64,000 bases of DNA from contig JAPLAA010000009.1 of NCBI GenBank assembly GCA_026393475.1, forward strand, positions 1-64,000, written 5' to 3'. Made by a program: the position numbers and the translations under genes. The stretch's first letter is position 1, and each line of letters opens with the position of its first letter. Below, one piece after another: positions 37,519-46,151 of this stretch. Below the pieces are notes generated by a model. That model saw only the letters and a list, made by a program, of their open reading frames with translations. It made no database searches and was not told the DNA's origin. Source of the DNA: Actinomycetota bacterium (lineage in GTDB: Bacteria > Actinomycetota > Acidimicrobiia > Acidimicrobiales > Ilumatobacteraceae).

Positions 37519-38841
37519 GTGTTCTCGAACATCAAGAACATCGTCAAGGTCCCCGATCTGCGCAACAAGATCCTGTTCACGTTCGGGATCGTCGCGATCT
37601 ACCGACTGGGTGTGGCCATCCGCGTGCCCGGCATCGACGCCGATGCGGTGAAGCAGTTCGAGGAAGGTGTCCGCTCGCAGGGCGCCCTCGGGTTCTTGAA
37701 CCTGTTCTCGGGCGGTGCCTTCGGCAGCTTCTCGATCTTCGCGCTCGGCATCATGCCGTACATCACCGCCAGCATCATCATGCAGGTGCTCGGCGTCGTG
37801 ATCCCCAAGCTCGAGCAGCTGCAGCAGCAGGGCGCGGTCGGCCAGCGCAAGATCACGCAGTACACGCGGTATCTGGCCATCGCCATCGCGACGCTGCAGG
37901 CCACCGGCCTCACCTTCATCTTCGGCCAGGGCCGCGGCAGCGCATTCTTCGGCGCCGCCCAGTCGGTGCCCAACGTCCGGTTGCTGCCCGACGGCATGTG
38001 GCCCCGCGGATTCCTCGTCATCCTCACCCTCGTCGCCGGCACCGCGATGATCATGTGGTTGGGTGAACTGATCAGCCAGCGCGGCATCGGCAACGGGATG
38101 AGCATGATCATCATGGCCTCGGTCGTGAGCGATCTGCCCTACAGCTACTACTCGATCCTGCAGAGCAAGAAGTGGTTCGTGTTCGCGATCTTGTGCCTGC
38201 TCAGCGTGGGCATCGTGATCGCCGTCGTCCGGGTCGAACTCGCCCAGCGACGCATTCCGGTGCAGTTCGCCAAGCGAGTGGTGGGTCGGCGCATGTACGG
38301 CGGCCAGAACACCTACATCCCGCTGAAGGTGAACCAGAGCGGCATCGTGCCGATCATCTTCGCGAGCTCGGTGCTGCTGCTGCCGGTGTTGATGTCGAAC
38401 ATGCTCGGCAGCGGTGAGGGCTGGCGTGGCTCGATCGTCGACTTCGTCGACACCTACATCGTGAACAGCCAGAACATCGTGTACATCACGATCTTCTCGC
38501 TGCTGATCGTGGCCTTCGCCTACTTCTACAACTCCATTGCGTTCGACCCGATCCGCCAGGCCGACCAGCTGCGTCGTCAGGGTGGTTTCATCCCCGGTAT
38601 CCGTCCCGGACCGCAGACCGAGCGGTACCTCGCCAAGGCCGTCAACCGGATCACGTTGCCCGGCGCGGTCTTCGTGGCGATCATCGCGATCCTGCCGTAC
38701 CTGCTGTTGTGGGCCGGCGATGTCCAGAGCTTCCCCTTCGCCGGTACGACCGTGCTCATCGCCGTCGGCGTGGCACTCGAACTGATGCGCCAGATCGACG
38801 CCCAGCTCATGCTGCGCAACTATGAGGGATTCCTGAAGTGA
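37519..38841 (+). CDS. secY: Preprotein translocase subunit SecY
   Basis: 440 aa from GTG37519 with AAGGAG five bases upstream. Ten membrane segments are evident. LGIMPYITASIIMQVL (SecY signature 1 region), IGNGMSMIIMASVV, GGFIPGIRPGPQTERYL and the cytoplasmic loops between TM6-7 and TM8-9 are conserved. It forms the protein-conducting channel with SecE and SecG. The gene follows rplO by 188 nt that contain the 9-bp array and a hairpin, so it may have partly separate expression. Confidence 0.97.
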   Translation: MFSNIKNIVKVPDLRNKILFTFGIVAIYRLGVAIRVPGIDADAVKQFEEGVRSQGALGFLNLFSGGAFGSFSIFALGIMPYITASIIMQVLGVVIPKLEQLQQQGAVGQRKITQYTRYLAIAIATLQATGLTFIFGQGRGSAFFGAAQSVPNVRLLPDGMWPRGFLVILTLVAGTAMIMWLGELISQRGIGNGMSMIIMASVVSDLPYSYYSILQSKKWFVFAILCLLSVGIVIAVVRVELAQRRIPVQFAKRVVGRRMYGGQNTYIPLKVNQSGIVPIIFASSVLLLPVLMSNMLGSGEGWRGSIVDFVDTYIVNSQNIVYITIFSLLIVAFAYFYNSIAFDPIRQADQLRRQGGFIPGIRPGPQTERYLAKAVNRITLPGAVFVAIIAILPYLLLWAGDVQSFPFAGTTVLIAVGVALELMRQIDAQLMLRNYEGFLK

Positions 38842-38877
38842 TGGCTGCCCTGCACCACGGTGGGGGCTGCTGAACCA

Positions 38878-39540
38878 ATGATCCCGGGTGCACGACTCAT
38901 CATCCTCGGTCGGCAGGGCGCCGGCAAAGGCACGCAATGCGTGCGCTTGTCGCGACATTTCGTGGTGCCCCACATCTCCACCGGCGACATGCTCCGATCC
39001 GCCGTGCGCGAAGGGACCGAGTTGGGCGTGATGGCCAAGCAGGTCATGGACGCCGGTGGCCTCGTGGGCGACGAGATCATGATCGGGATCGTGGCCGAGC
39101 GGCTGAGCCGTGACGACGCCCGGACCCGTGGATACATCCTCGACGGGTTCCCCCGCACCGTCGGCCAGGCCCTCGAGCTCGACCGGATCACCGCGGAGCG
39201 GCCGATCGACGTGGTCCTCGACCTCGACGTCCCGCGCGATCTGGTGCTCGAGCGCATCTCGTCCCGCCGGGTGTGCCGCGACTGCGGCACCAACTACATC
39301 GCGACCGGCCGTGAGCACGTGCCGTGGATCTGCGACGTGTGCGGTGGCGACGTGATGCAGCGCGACGACGACACCACGGACGCGATCAACCGGCGCCTCG
39401 ACCTGTACGAGGAGCAGACGTCGCCGCTGATCGAGCACTACGAGAAGCTCGGCAGGCTGGTCGTCGTCGACGGTGTCGGCACGCCCGACGGGGTGTTCAC
39501 CCTGCTCACCGCGGCCGTCGACGCGTCGCGGAAGGGCTGA
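38878..39540 (+). CDS. adk: Adenylate kinase, zinc-lid type
   Basis: 220 aa from ATG38878. The P-loop is LGRQGAGKGTQC, and STGDMLRSAV and GFPRTVGQALEL mark the AMP-binding region. The lid has two Cys pairs, CRDCG and CDVCGG, so it probably binds zinc, as in Gram-positive long-form enzymes. The enzyme interconverts ATP, AMP and ADP. It is 36 nt after secY. GTG38860 is in frame but lacks a Shine-Dalgarno. Confidence 0.95.
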   Translation: MIPGARLIILGRQGAGKGTQCVRLSRHFVVPHISTGDMLRSAVREGTELGVMAKQVMDAGGLVGDEIMIGIVAERLSRDDARTRGYILDGFPRTVGQALELDRITAERPIDVVLDLDVPRDLVLERISSRRVCRDCGTNYIATGREHVPWICDVCGGDVMQRDDDTTDAINRRLDLYEEQTSPLIEHYEKLGRLVVVDGVGTPDGVFTLLTAAVDASRKG

Positions 39541-39544
39541 CCGG

Positions 39545-40300
39545 GTGCGGCAACTGCCGACCCGACGCGACCACGACCTCGCGGCCATGCGCAAGGCGGG
39601 CCGTGTCGTTGCCGAGATGCACCAGGCGATCCGCGAGGCGGTGCGACCGGGCGTCACCACGGGCGAACTCGACCGGGTGGCACGTGACGTGCTCGGCCGC
39701 CGTGGCGCGACCAGCAACTTCCTCGGCTACCACGGGTTCCCGGCGGTCATCTGTGCCTCGGTGAACGACGAGGTGATCCACGGGATCCCCGGCGACCGTG
39801 AACTGCTCGAGGGCGACCTCGTGTCGATCGACTGCGGCGCGATCGTCGACGGTTGGCACGGCGACGCCGCGTTCACGATGGGCGTCGGGACCACGAGCGA
39901 CGAGGACAAGCGGCTCGTGCACGTCGCTGAACAAGCGCTCATGGCGGGCATGTCGGTGATGCATCCGGGCGCCCATGTCGGTGACATCGGGGCCGCGATC
40001 GCCGCCGTGGTCACAGCCGCAGGGTTCGGCTCGCCTCGTGACTACTGCGGACACGGGATCGGCCGGGCGATGCACGAGGAGCCCGACGTGCCCAACCGTG
40101 GCCGCCGCGGCAAGGGACCGAAGCTGGTGGCCGGCGGAGTGCTCGCACTCGAGCCGATGCTCATCGCCGGCGGACGCGACGACGTGACCGAGCTCGACGA
40201 CGGTTGGACGGTGGTCACCGCCGACGGGTCGCGAGCGGCCCACGTCGAGCACACCGTGCTCGTGACGACCCGCGGGCCGGAGATCCTCACCAAGCTCTGA
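39545..40300 (+). CDS. map: Type I methionine aminopeptidase
   Basis: 251 aa from GTG39545, 4 nt after adk. The metal ligands appear in SIDCGAIVDGWHGDAAF (two Asp), GHGIGRAMHEEP (His), LEPML (Glu) and EHTVLV (Glu). The enzyme removes initiator Met from nascent proteins. secY-adk-map order is standard for the spc operon. The gene normally leads into infA and the alpha operon, but here the next gene is the convergent pyrC. Confidence 0.95.
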   Translation: MRQLPTRRDHDLAAMRKAGRVVAEMHQAIREAVRPGVTTGELDRVARDVLGRRGATSNFLGYHGFPAVICASVNDEVIHGIPGDRELLEGDLVSIDCGAIVDGWHGDAAFTMGVGTTSDEDKRLVHVAEQALMAGMSVMHPGAHVGDIGAAIAAVVTAAGFGSPRDYCGHGIGRAMHEEPDVPNRGRRGKGPKLVAGGVLALEPMLIAGGRDDVTELDDGWTVVTADGSRAAHVEHTVLVTTRGPEILTKL

Positions 40301-40318
40301 TCCGCCGGCGAGTGTCCC

Positions 40319-40349
40319 GCTGATCAGGGCTGATCAGAGGGCTGATCAG
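40319..40349. repeat. Three GCTGATCAG copies between map and pyrC
   Basis: The 9-mer GCTGATCAG, containing the palindrome CTGATCAG, occurs at 40319, 40329 and 40341. The third copy includes the pyrC stop codon (TCA at 40346-40348 on this strand). The copies lie in the 45-nt convergent gap. No U-tract follows, so a terminator role is uncertain. Confidence 0.7.
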
Positions 40350-41659
40350 CGCTGGGCGACGCTGTCGATCACGACGGGCACACCGCCGTAGATGGTGTGG
40401 CGCACCTTGCCGCGCAGCGTGCGTCCGGCGTACGGGGTGTTGCGACTCTTGCTGGCGAGCTTCGCCGGCACGACCGTCCACTCCGCCGCCGGGTCGAACA
40501 CCGCGAGATTGGCCGGCTCGCCGACGGCGACGGGGCGGCCGTGACGGGCATCGAGATGGGCGATCCGGGCCGGCTTCCAGCTCAGCGCGGCCACGATGTC
40601 GGCCAGCGGCATGTCGAGTTCGGTGATCGACAATGCCAGCGCGGTCTCGAGGCCGAGCATGCCCGGCGGCGCCTGGTCGAGCGGTGCCTCCTTCGACTCC
40701 GGCGGGTGCGGCGCATGGTCGGTGGCGATCGCATCGATCGTGCCGTCGCGGAGACCGGCCTTGATCGCGGCGATGTCGGCGGGGGTGCGCAGCGGCGGGT
40801 TCACCTTGTAGACGGCGTCGAAGCCGACCAGCATCTCGTCGGTCAGCGTGAAGTGATGGGGTGCCGCCTCGGAGGTGACCGGGAGCCCCTCGGCCTTGGC
40901 GGCGCGGACGAGTTCGACGCTGCGTGCGGTCGACAGGTGCAGGAAGTGCACCGGTGCGCCGGTGAGGCGGGCCAACTCGATGTCGCGGTGCACCATCAGC
41001 TCCTCGGCGAGCGCCGGCCAGCCGGGCAGACCCAGGTGGCTGCAGCACGAGCCCTCGTGCATGACGGCGCCCTTGGTGAGGCTGGCGACCTCGCAGTGCT
41101 GGGCGAGCGTGATGCCGAGCGGGCGCGCGTACTCGAGGGCTCGTCGCATCAGCGCGGGATCCTGCACGCCGTTGCCGTCGTCGGTGAACAGGCGCACGCC
41201 GGCTGCGGCGAGCTCGCCGAGCGGCGCGAGCTGCTCGCCGGCGCGGGCGAGGGTGATGCAGCCGGCCGGGGCCACCTCGCACAGTCCGGCGCGGGCTGCC
41301 TGGGTGCGGACGAACTCGATCGTCGGCAGCGAGTCGTGGGCCGGGTCGGTGTTGGGCATCGCGACGACGGCGGTGAAGCCGCCGAGCGCGGCTGCTCGGC
41401 TGCCGGTCTCGATCGTCTCCGCCTCTTCGCGTCCGGGTTCGCGGAGGTGGACGTGGAGGTCGACGAACCCCGGCGACACGATGCAGCCGGTGGCATCGAG
41501 CACGATGGCGTCGTCGAGCGCCTGACGGGCGGCGAGCGCGTCGGACGCGTCGGTCGCGGTGCCGACCGCGACGATGACACCGTCGGCGACGGCGACGTCG
41601 GCGCGTCGCTCGCCCTGCTGGTCGAGCACGGTGCCGTTGGTGATCAGGAGGTTGGTCAC
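40346..41659 (-). CDS. pyrC: Dihydroorotase, class I
   Basis: 437 aa from GTG41659, overlapping the pyrB stop (GTGA). The zinc motif is [25 protein letters not shown] is the catalytic-loop region, and [14 protein letters not shown] carries the conserved Asp and His. The enzyme cyclises carbamoyl-aspartate to dihydroorotate, the third pyrimidine step. It is the last gene of pyrR-pyrB-pyrC in this window. No carA or carB follows here. Confidence 0.95.
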   Translation of the reverse strand: MTNLLITNGTVLDQQGERRADVAVADGVIVAVGTATDASDALAARQALDDAIVLDATGCIVSPGFVDLHVHLREPGREEAETIETGSRAAALGGFTAVVAMPNTDPAHDSLPTIEFVRTQAARAGLCEVAPAGCITLARAGEQLAPLGELAAAGVRLFTDDGNGVQDPALMRRALEYARPLGITLAQHCEVASLTKGAVMHEGSCCSHLGLPGWPALAEELMVHRDIELARLTGAPVHFLHLSTARSVELVRAAKAEGLPVTSEAAPHHFTLTDEMLVGFDAVYKVNPPLRTPADIAAIKAGLRDGTIDAIATDHAPHPPESKEAPLDQAPPGMLGLETALALSITELDMPLADIVAALSWKPARIAHLDARHGRPVAVGEPANLAVFDPAAEWTVVPAKLASKSRNTPYAGRTLRGKVRHTIYGGVPVVIDSVAQR

Positions 41660-42636
41660 GATCGAGGTCCTGCCTGGGAGGGGTCGGGGGAATCGGCGGC
41701 GGTGTCGGCGGTCATCTCGCCGCCGCTGCCGAGCAGTTCGAACAGCACCGCCATGCGCACCGCGACGCCGTTGGCGACCTGGTGTAGCACGGTGGAACCG
41801 GGGAGCTCGGCCGGATCGACGGCCATCTCCACGCCGCGGTTCATCGGGCCAGGGTGCATCACGAGGGCGTGTTCCTGCAGCCGCGCCGCCCGTGCCGGCG
41901 TGAGGCCGTAGAGCGTCGTGTACTCACGCAGCGACGGCACGAGGGCGTCGCGCATGCGCTCGCGTTGCATGCGGAGCAGGTACAGCACGTCGAGCGAACC
42001 GATGAGGCCATCGAGGTCGTGGCTCACCTCGACCGGCCAGGTCGAGATGTCGGGCGGCAGCAGTGTCGGTGGTGCGACGAGCGTGACGCGTGCGCCGAGT
42101 GCGTTGAACGCCTGCACGTCGCTGCGTGCCACGCGGCTGTGCTTGATGTCGCCGACGATCGCGATGTGGAGGCCGTCGAAACCCGTCGTGCGGTTGAGCC
42201 GGGTGCGGATCGTGTAGCAGTCGAGCAGCGCCTGTGTGGGGTGCTGGTGCCAGCCGTCGCCGGCGTTCACGATCGAGGCCGTCGTCCACTGGGTGATCTG
42301 GTGTGGGGCGCCGCTGGAGGCGTGGCGCACCACGAACGCATCGACGCCCATCGCGGTGATCGTCTCGATCGTGTCGCGCAGGCTCTCGCCCTTGTTGACG
42401 CTGCTCGACGAGACGGCGAAGTTCATCACGTCGGCGCTGAGTCGTCGTGCCGCCGTGTCGAAGCTGGTGCGGGTGCGCGTGGAGTCCTCGAAGAACAGAT
42501 TGACCACGGTCTTGCCGCGCAGCGCCGGCACCTTCGGCATGGGGCGCTGGTTGATCTCGACCATGTGGTCGGTGAGGTCGAGCAGGTGGTGGATCTGCAT
42601 GGCGTCGAGGTGGCCCATGTCGAGCAGGTGCTTCAT
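41656..42636 (-). CDS. pyrB: Aspartate carbamoyltransferase, catalytic chain
   Basis: 326 aa from ATG42636; a longer frame to 43392 overlaps pyrR and is rejected. The carbamoyl-phosphate site [27 protein letters not shown], and [11 protein letters not shown] are canonical. The enzyme condenses carbamoyl phosphate and aspartate. There is no pyrI regulatory subunit nearby, as usual in Gram-positive organisms with PyrR control. It overlaps both pyrR (ATGA) and pyrC. Confidence 0.96.
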   Translation of the reverse strand: MKHLLDMGHLDAMQIHHLLDLTDHMVEINQRPMPKVPALRGKTVVNLFFEDSTRTRTSFDTAARRLSADVMNFAVSSSSVNKGESLRDTIETITAMGVDAFVVRHASSGAPHQITQWTTASIVNAGDGWHQHPTQALLDCYTIRTRLNRTTGFDGLHIAIVGDIKHSRVARSDVQAFNALGARVTLVAPPTLLPPDISTWPVEVSHDLDGLIGSLDVLYLLRMQRERMRDALVPSLREYTTLYGLTPARAARLQEHALVMHPGPMNRGVEMAVDPAELPGSTVLHQVANGVAVRMAVLFELLGSGGEMTADTAADSPDPSQAGPRS

Positions 42637-43151
42637 GCGAGCTCGACCCCCGCGGCGGTGACGACGACGGTCTCGTGCCGTGATGTGGGCAGGTTCTTGC
42701 CCACGTAGTCGGGACGGATCGGCAGTTCGCGATGACCGCGATCGACGATGACCGCCAGTTGCACCGTGCGGGGGCGACCGTGATCGCCGAGTGCGTCGAG
42801 TGCTGCGCGGACGGTGCGCCCGGTGAAGAGGACGTCGTCGACGAGCACGACGTTCGCCCCGTCGAGGGTGCCGGGAAGGTCGGTGACGCTGCCGGGGACG
42901 ATCGGGCGGATGCCGACGTCGTCGCGGTAGAAGCTCACGTCGAGGGCGCCGAGCGGGACCTCGCCGACGCCGTCGATGCGGGCGAGCGAGGCCTGCAACT
43001 GCTGGGCGATCCAGACACCGCCCCGCTGCAGCCCCACCAGCACGACCCCGTCGGTGCCGTGGTTGCGTTCGACGATCTCGTGACCGATGCGGGTGATCGC
43101 CCGCCGGACGTCGTCGGACGACATCACCTGTCGCGCGCCTTGAGCGGCCAC
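42633..43151 (-). CDS. pyrR: PyrR, pyrimidine operon RNA-binding regulator / uracil phosphoribosyltransferase
   Basis: 172 aa from GTG43151, preceded by [24 protein letters not shown] and the PRPP loop [19 protein letters not shown] are diagnostic, with conserved PyrR residues SFYRDD and [21 protein letters not shown]. PyrR binds pyr mRNA when UMP is plentiful, lowering expression of its operon. A consensus RNA target lies just upstream of its own Shine-Dalgarno (43165-43195). The stop overlaps pyrB. Confidence 0.95.
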   Translation of the reverse strand: MAAQGARQVMSSDDVRRAITRIGHEIVERNHGTDGVVLVGLQRGGVWIAQQLQASLARIDGVGEVPLGALDVSFYRDDVGIRPIVPGSVTDLPGTLDGANVVLVDDVLFTGRTVRAALDALGDHGRPRTVQLAVIVDRGHRELPIRPDYVGKNLPTSRHETVVVTAAGVELA

Positions 43152-43157
43152 GTCGTA

Positions 43158-43195
43158 CTCCTCCGTGTACGAGCCTCACGGGACCCGTTTCACAC
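43158..43195 (-). promoter_or_regulatory. PyrR-type RNA hairpin adjoining the pyrR Shine-Dalgarno
   Basis: On the transcribed strand, GGUCCCGUGAGGCU (complement of 43172-43185) matches 13 of 14 positions of the PyrR consensus ARUCCNGNGAGGYU. It sits in a hairpin: ACG pairs with CGU and GUGU with ACAC (43165-43168 with 43192-43195), with an upper CC/GG stem and a CGUGA loop. The GGAGGAG Shine-Dalgarno (43158-43164) starts directly after the stem. PyrR binding would hide it, the translational-repression mode described for mycobacteria. No antiterminator or terminator stems were seen. Confidence 0.72.
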
Positions 43196-43345
43196 GCCAC
43201 CGAGGTTATCCGAGGTGAGTGGCCTGCATCGGGTGGTCCGCAACGGTCACCCGCGAACGGCCGACCCCGACTGTTCACCCTCGCGACGATGGGGTGACAC
43301 ACGTCGGCAAACCCGCTGACAGACCCCATCGGTACGGTCCGCCGC

Positions 43346-44185
43346 ATGTTCGTCACGAGACGCGCGCTCGCCGGGAGCCGGAGTCCGCTCACCGCGAGTC
43401 TTCGCGCCCAGATGCGCTTCGACGTCGAGGTGCATCGACAGGATCTGACGACACTGCTCGACGATCGGCACGACCTGATCGTGTGCGCTGTGCCCGGTGT
43501 CCCCCTCGATCGGGACGGCCAGGTCGACCCGGAACAGGATCACCGGGAGCTCATCCAACTCGCCCGGGTGCTGTCGCACGTGCGAACCCGGCATCTGGTG
43601 GTGTTGTCGACGGTCGCGGTCTACGGCGAGCTCCCCGTCGCCGACGAGACGTCCGACGTCGATGCCGTGGGCGGCGAGTCGTGGGCCCGTCACCGGTACT
43701 GGTTCGAGCAGAAGCTCCGCGAGCATCACCCGAGCGTGGTGGTGCTGCGCGTGCCGCTGGTGTTCGGATCCTGGCTGCAGGGCCCCTCGGAACTCGTCGC
43801 GCTCGAACGGGGATCGATGCCGTCCGGACTGCCCCTCGATGCGGCGCTGCAGTGCTACGACGCGTCGCGACTCGCGAGCGATCTCGATCGAGCCGTGTCA
43901 GCGGGGCTTCCGCTCGTGAATCTGGTCGGCGAACCGGTGCCGGCGCCCGAGCTCGCCCGGGTCTGCTTCGGCACCGAGTTGGCCGTCCCGGCGCTCGACC
44001 AGACCTGGGATCGTTCAGACGGCGGCGTGTCGACACGTGTCCGACGTGGCACCGACGTCCGGACGGTGCACGCGGAGGTGTTCGGCGGGGCCGGTTCGTA
44101 CGTGATGGACCGCGCCGACACGATCGACGCGGTCGCTCGCTGGGCGCGCCGTCGTTCGCCCGCGGCTGCCGTCGGTGGCGCATGA
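43346..44185 (+). CDS. Extended SDR-like (NAD-dependent epimerase-like) protein, atypical
   Basis: 279 aa. [19 protein letters not shown] followed by [26 protein letters not shown] resembles the catalytic Ser and Tyr-Lys region of nucleotide-sugar epimerases. The expected N-terminal glycine-rich NAD loop is absent; the protein begins [29 protein letters not shown] matches the C-terminal substrate domain. It may be a divergent or inactive member. No Shine-Dalgarno is obvious. The next gene (DUF1996) begins 46 nt later and may be co-transcribed. Confidence 0.6.
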   Translation: MFVTRRALAGSRSPLTASLRAQMRFDVEVHRQDLTTLLDDRHDLIVCAVPGVPLDRDGQVDPEQDHRELIQLARVLSHVRTRHLVVLSTVAVYGELPVADETSDVDAVGGESWARHRYWFEQKLREHHPSVVVLRVPLVFGSWLQGPSELVALERGSMPSGLPLDAALQCYDASRLASDLDRAVSAGLPLVNLVGEPVPAPELARVCFGTELAVPALDQTWDRSDGGVSTRVRRGTDVRTVHAEVFGGAGSYVMDRADTIDAVARWARRRSPAAAVGGA

Positions 44186-44231
44186 TGACCAGCGCGCGCA
44201 CGCCCCGGACGCCGACGGTGGGGGCATCCTC

Positions 44232-46124
44232 ATGACGCGGATCCGCGTGGTCGTCTCGGTGGTCGTGTGCGGGCTGATGCTGCACATGTTCTCGGGTGTG
44301 CTCGGCCTCGCGAGCGACGCGCCCACCCGGACGGTCCGGAATGCGGATCCCGGTCCCGTGCCGGGCGGGTCGATCGACGACGCCGGCGTCGACGGTGGGC
44401 TCGTCGACACGTCGGGAGCCGACGCGGGTGTGCCGTCGATGGTCGATCTGTCGGACCCGGGTGCTGCGGCGCCGGGCTTCCAACCGGTACCGGGGACGCC
44501 GGTGGGCGGTGACGTCGCCGCCTCACCGCGGGCGGAGTCGGTGCCGGTGCCCGCCGGGGCGGTCGCCTCGAGTTCCCCCGTCGGATCCGGGACCGTCGCC
44601 CCGCCGGTCGTCCCGGCGGTCGTCCCGGCATCTGGCGTGAGCGAACCGACCCCCGCTGCACCGGTTGCACCCGCGGCACCGATCGTCACGGTGAGCGGTG
44701 CGGTTGTGTCGCTCCCGCCGTCGACCGTCACGCCGTCGACCGTCACGCCGTCGACCGCCCCACGATCGACCGCCCCACCGGCGTCGACGCCTGTCTCGAC
44801 GCCCGTGTCGTCGAGCTCACCGACGATCTCACCGACGATCTCGACGACGACCTCACCGATGGTGTCGGCCGCGAGCGTCGGGGGCACGTCCAGGTCCACG
44901 TCGACCACCATGAATCCGACGTCTCCCGCGCCTCCCGCGTCTCCCGCGTCTCCCGCGTCGTCGGTGTCGACCACGACGACCGTGGCGGCGACGGGCCTGC
45001 CACCCGTTCCCTCGTCGTCGCCCGTGGCCACGGCCGCGCCGACGACCGCTCCGCCGAGCCTCACCGTCCCGGCACCCGCAACGACCGCGACCCCAGCGAC
45101 CCCAGCGACCCCGCCGACGACCGCGACCCCGCCGACGACCGCCACCCGGCCGCCGGTCACCGTCCCGGCGTCGTCGCCGACGGGGACGAACGGTGGCCCG
45201 TTCATCGATGTCCGCTCGCTGCCGGCGGGCACGGCCGGCACCGGGGGCCCGACCATCGCCGCCTCGTCACGGACCCCCACCGTCACCGACGGTGTCGGTG
45301 CGTTCCGCACCTTCTGCGGCATGTCGCACATGGCCTTCGACGATCCGATCGTCGCGCCGGGGCGGCCGGGTGGATCCCATCTGCACACCTTCTTCGGTAA
45401 CGCCGGTGTCGACGCGTTCTCCACGGCGGCGACGATCGCCGGGAGCGGGGGATCGACCTGTCGTGGCGGCACGGCCAACCGCAGCGCCTACTGGGTGCCG
45501 TCGATGATCGACACCTCGACGGGTGCCGCGATCGAACCGGCGTTCCTCATCAGCTACTACAAGTCCGGCTACCTCGGTGTGAGCCCGTCGGAGATCCAGG
45601 CGTTCCCGCCGGGTCTGCGGATGATCTCCGGCCGTTCGACCGCGACGTCACCCGATCCCGCCCCGAGCTGGCGTCGGCCGGTCAACTGGAACTGCGGCTT
45701 CGACTCGACCGGCAACGGCACCGAGTTCAGCCCGGGCATGCAGCAATGCGCACCGGGCCAGTTCGTCCGTCTGACGCTGGCCTTCCCGCAGTGCTGGAAC
45801 GGTCGCGACCTCGATTCGGCGGACCACCAGAGCCACATGGCGTGGGCCGACGGCACCGGCTGTCCGGCCTCGCACCCGGTCGCCGTCCCCCAGGTGACGA
45901 TGAACTTCTACTGGCCGGTTCCCGCCGGCGGCAACGGCGCATGGCGTCTCGCCAGCGACATGTACGACGGTGGCGTCGCCGGATGGTCGGGTCACGCCGA
46001 TTGGTGGAACGGGTGGGACCCTGCCGTCGAGCAGGTCTGGATCGACCGCTGCGTCCGCGCCGGAGTCGACTGTTCGGTCGAGATGCTCGGTGACGGCCGG
46101 GAGCTCGTCGGCGGCTCGTTCTGA
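44232..46124 (+). CDS. Secreted Ser/Thr/Pro-rich protein with DUF1996 domain
   Basis: 630 aa from ATG44232, which has GGGGG about eight bases upstream. A signal anchor (RIRVVVSVVVCGLMLHMFSGV) is followed by about 300 residues of Ser/Thr/Pro/Ala-rich linker, probably extended and perhaps O-mannosylated. The C-terminal 270 residues match DUF1996: FCGMSHMAFDDPIVAPG, GSHLHTFFGN, SAYWVPSM, and HQSHMAWADGTGCPASHPV. Several conserved His, Asp and Cys suggest a metal or hydrolase site, but the biochemical role of DUF1996 is not established. The gene converges on the L,D-transpeptidase gene, with a 27-nt gap. Confidence 0.8.
   Translation: MTRIRVVVSVVVCGLMLHMFSGVLGLASDAPTRTVRNADPGPVPGGSIDDAGVDGGLVDTSGADAGVPSMVDLSDPGAAAPGFQPVPGTPVGGDVAASPRAESVPVPAGAVASSSPVGSGTVAPPVVPAVVPASGVSEPTPAAPVAPAAPIVTVSGAVVSLPPSTVTPSTVTPSTAPRSTAPPASTPVSTPVSSSSPTISPTISTTTSPMVSAASVGGTSRSTSTTMNPTSPAPPASPASPASSVSTTTTVAATGLPPVPSSSPVATAAPTTAPPSLTVPAPATTATPATPATPPTTATPPTTATRPPVTVPASSPTGTNGGPFIDVRSLPAGTAGTGGPTIAASSRTPTVTDGVGAFRTFCGMSHMAFDDPIVAPGRPGGSHLHTFFGNAGVDAFSTAATIAGSGGSTCRGGTANRSAYWVPSMIDTSTGAAIEPAFLISYYKSGYLGVSPSEIQAFPPGLRMISGRSTATSPDPAPSWRRPVNWNCGFDSTGNGTEFSPGMQQCAPGQFVRLTLAFPQCWNGRDLDSADHQSHMAWADGTGCPASHPVAVPQVTMNFYWPVPAGGNGAWRLASDMYDGGVAGWSGHADWWNGWDPAVEQVWIDRCVRAGVDCSVEMLGDGRELVGGSF
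44718..45150. repeat. Nested short tandem repeats encoding the Ser/Thr/Pro linker
   Basis: Examples are 15-bp CCGTCGACCGTCACG units (44718-44747), 9-bp TCCCGCGTC units (about 44923-44958) and GCGACCCCAGCGACCCC-type units (about 45085-45145). All keep the reading frame of the DUF1996 gene and lengthen its linker. Length variation between strains is likely. Confidence 0.75.
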
Positions 46125-46151
46125 CGACGGGTTCGAACCGCGGCGTTCGGG

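Noticed and set aside
43186-43345. A transcription attenuator (antiterminator/terminator) for pyrR
   Set aside because: No U-tract hairpin competing with the PyrR loop was seen; the element abuts the Shine-Dalgarno instead.
44015-45478. A 487-codon minus-strand frame opposite the DUF1996 gene
   Set aside because: It mirrors the Ser/Thr/Pro repeats as Gly/Val/Thr repeats and overlaps the recognisable DUF1996 domain on the plus strand.
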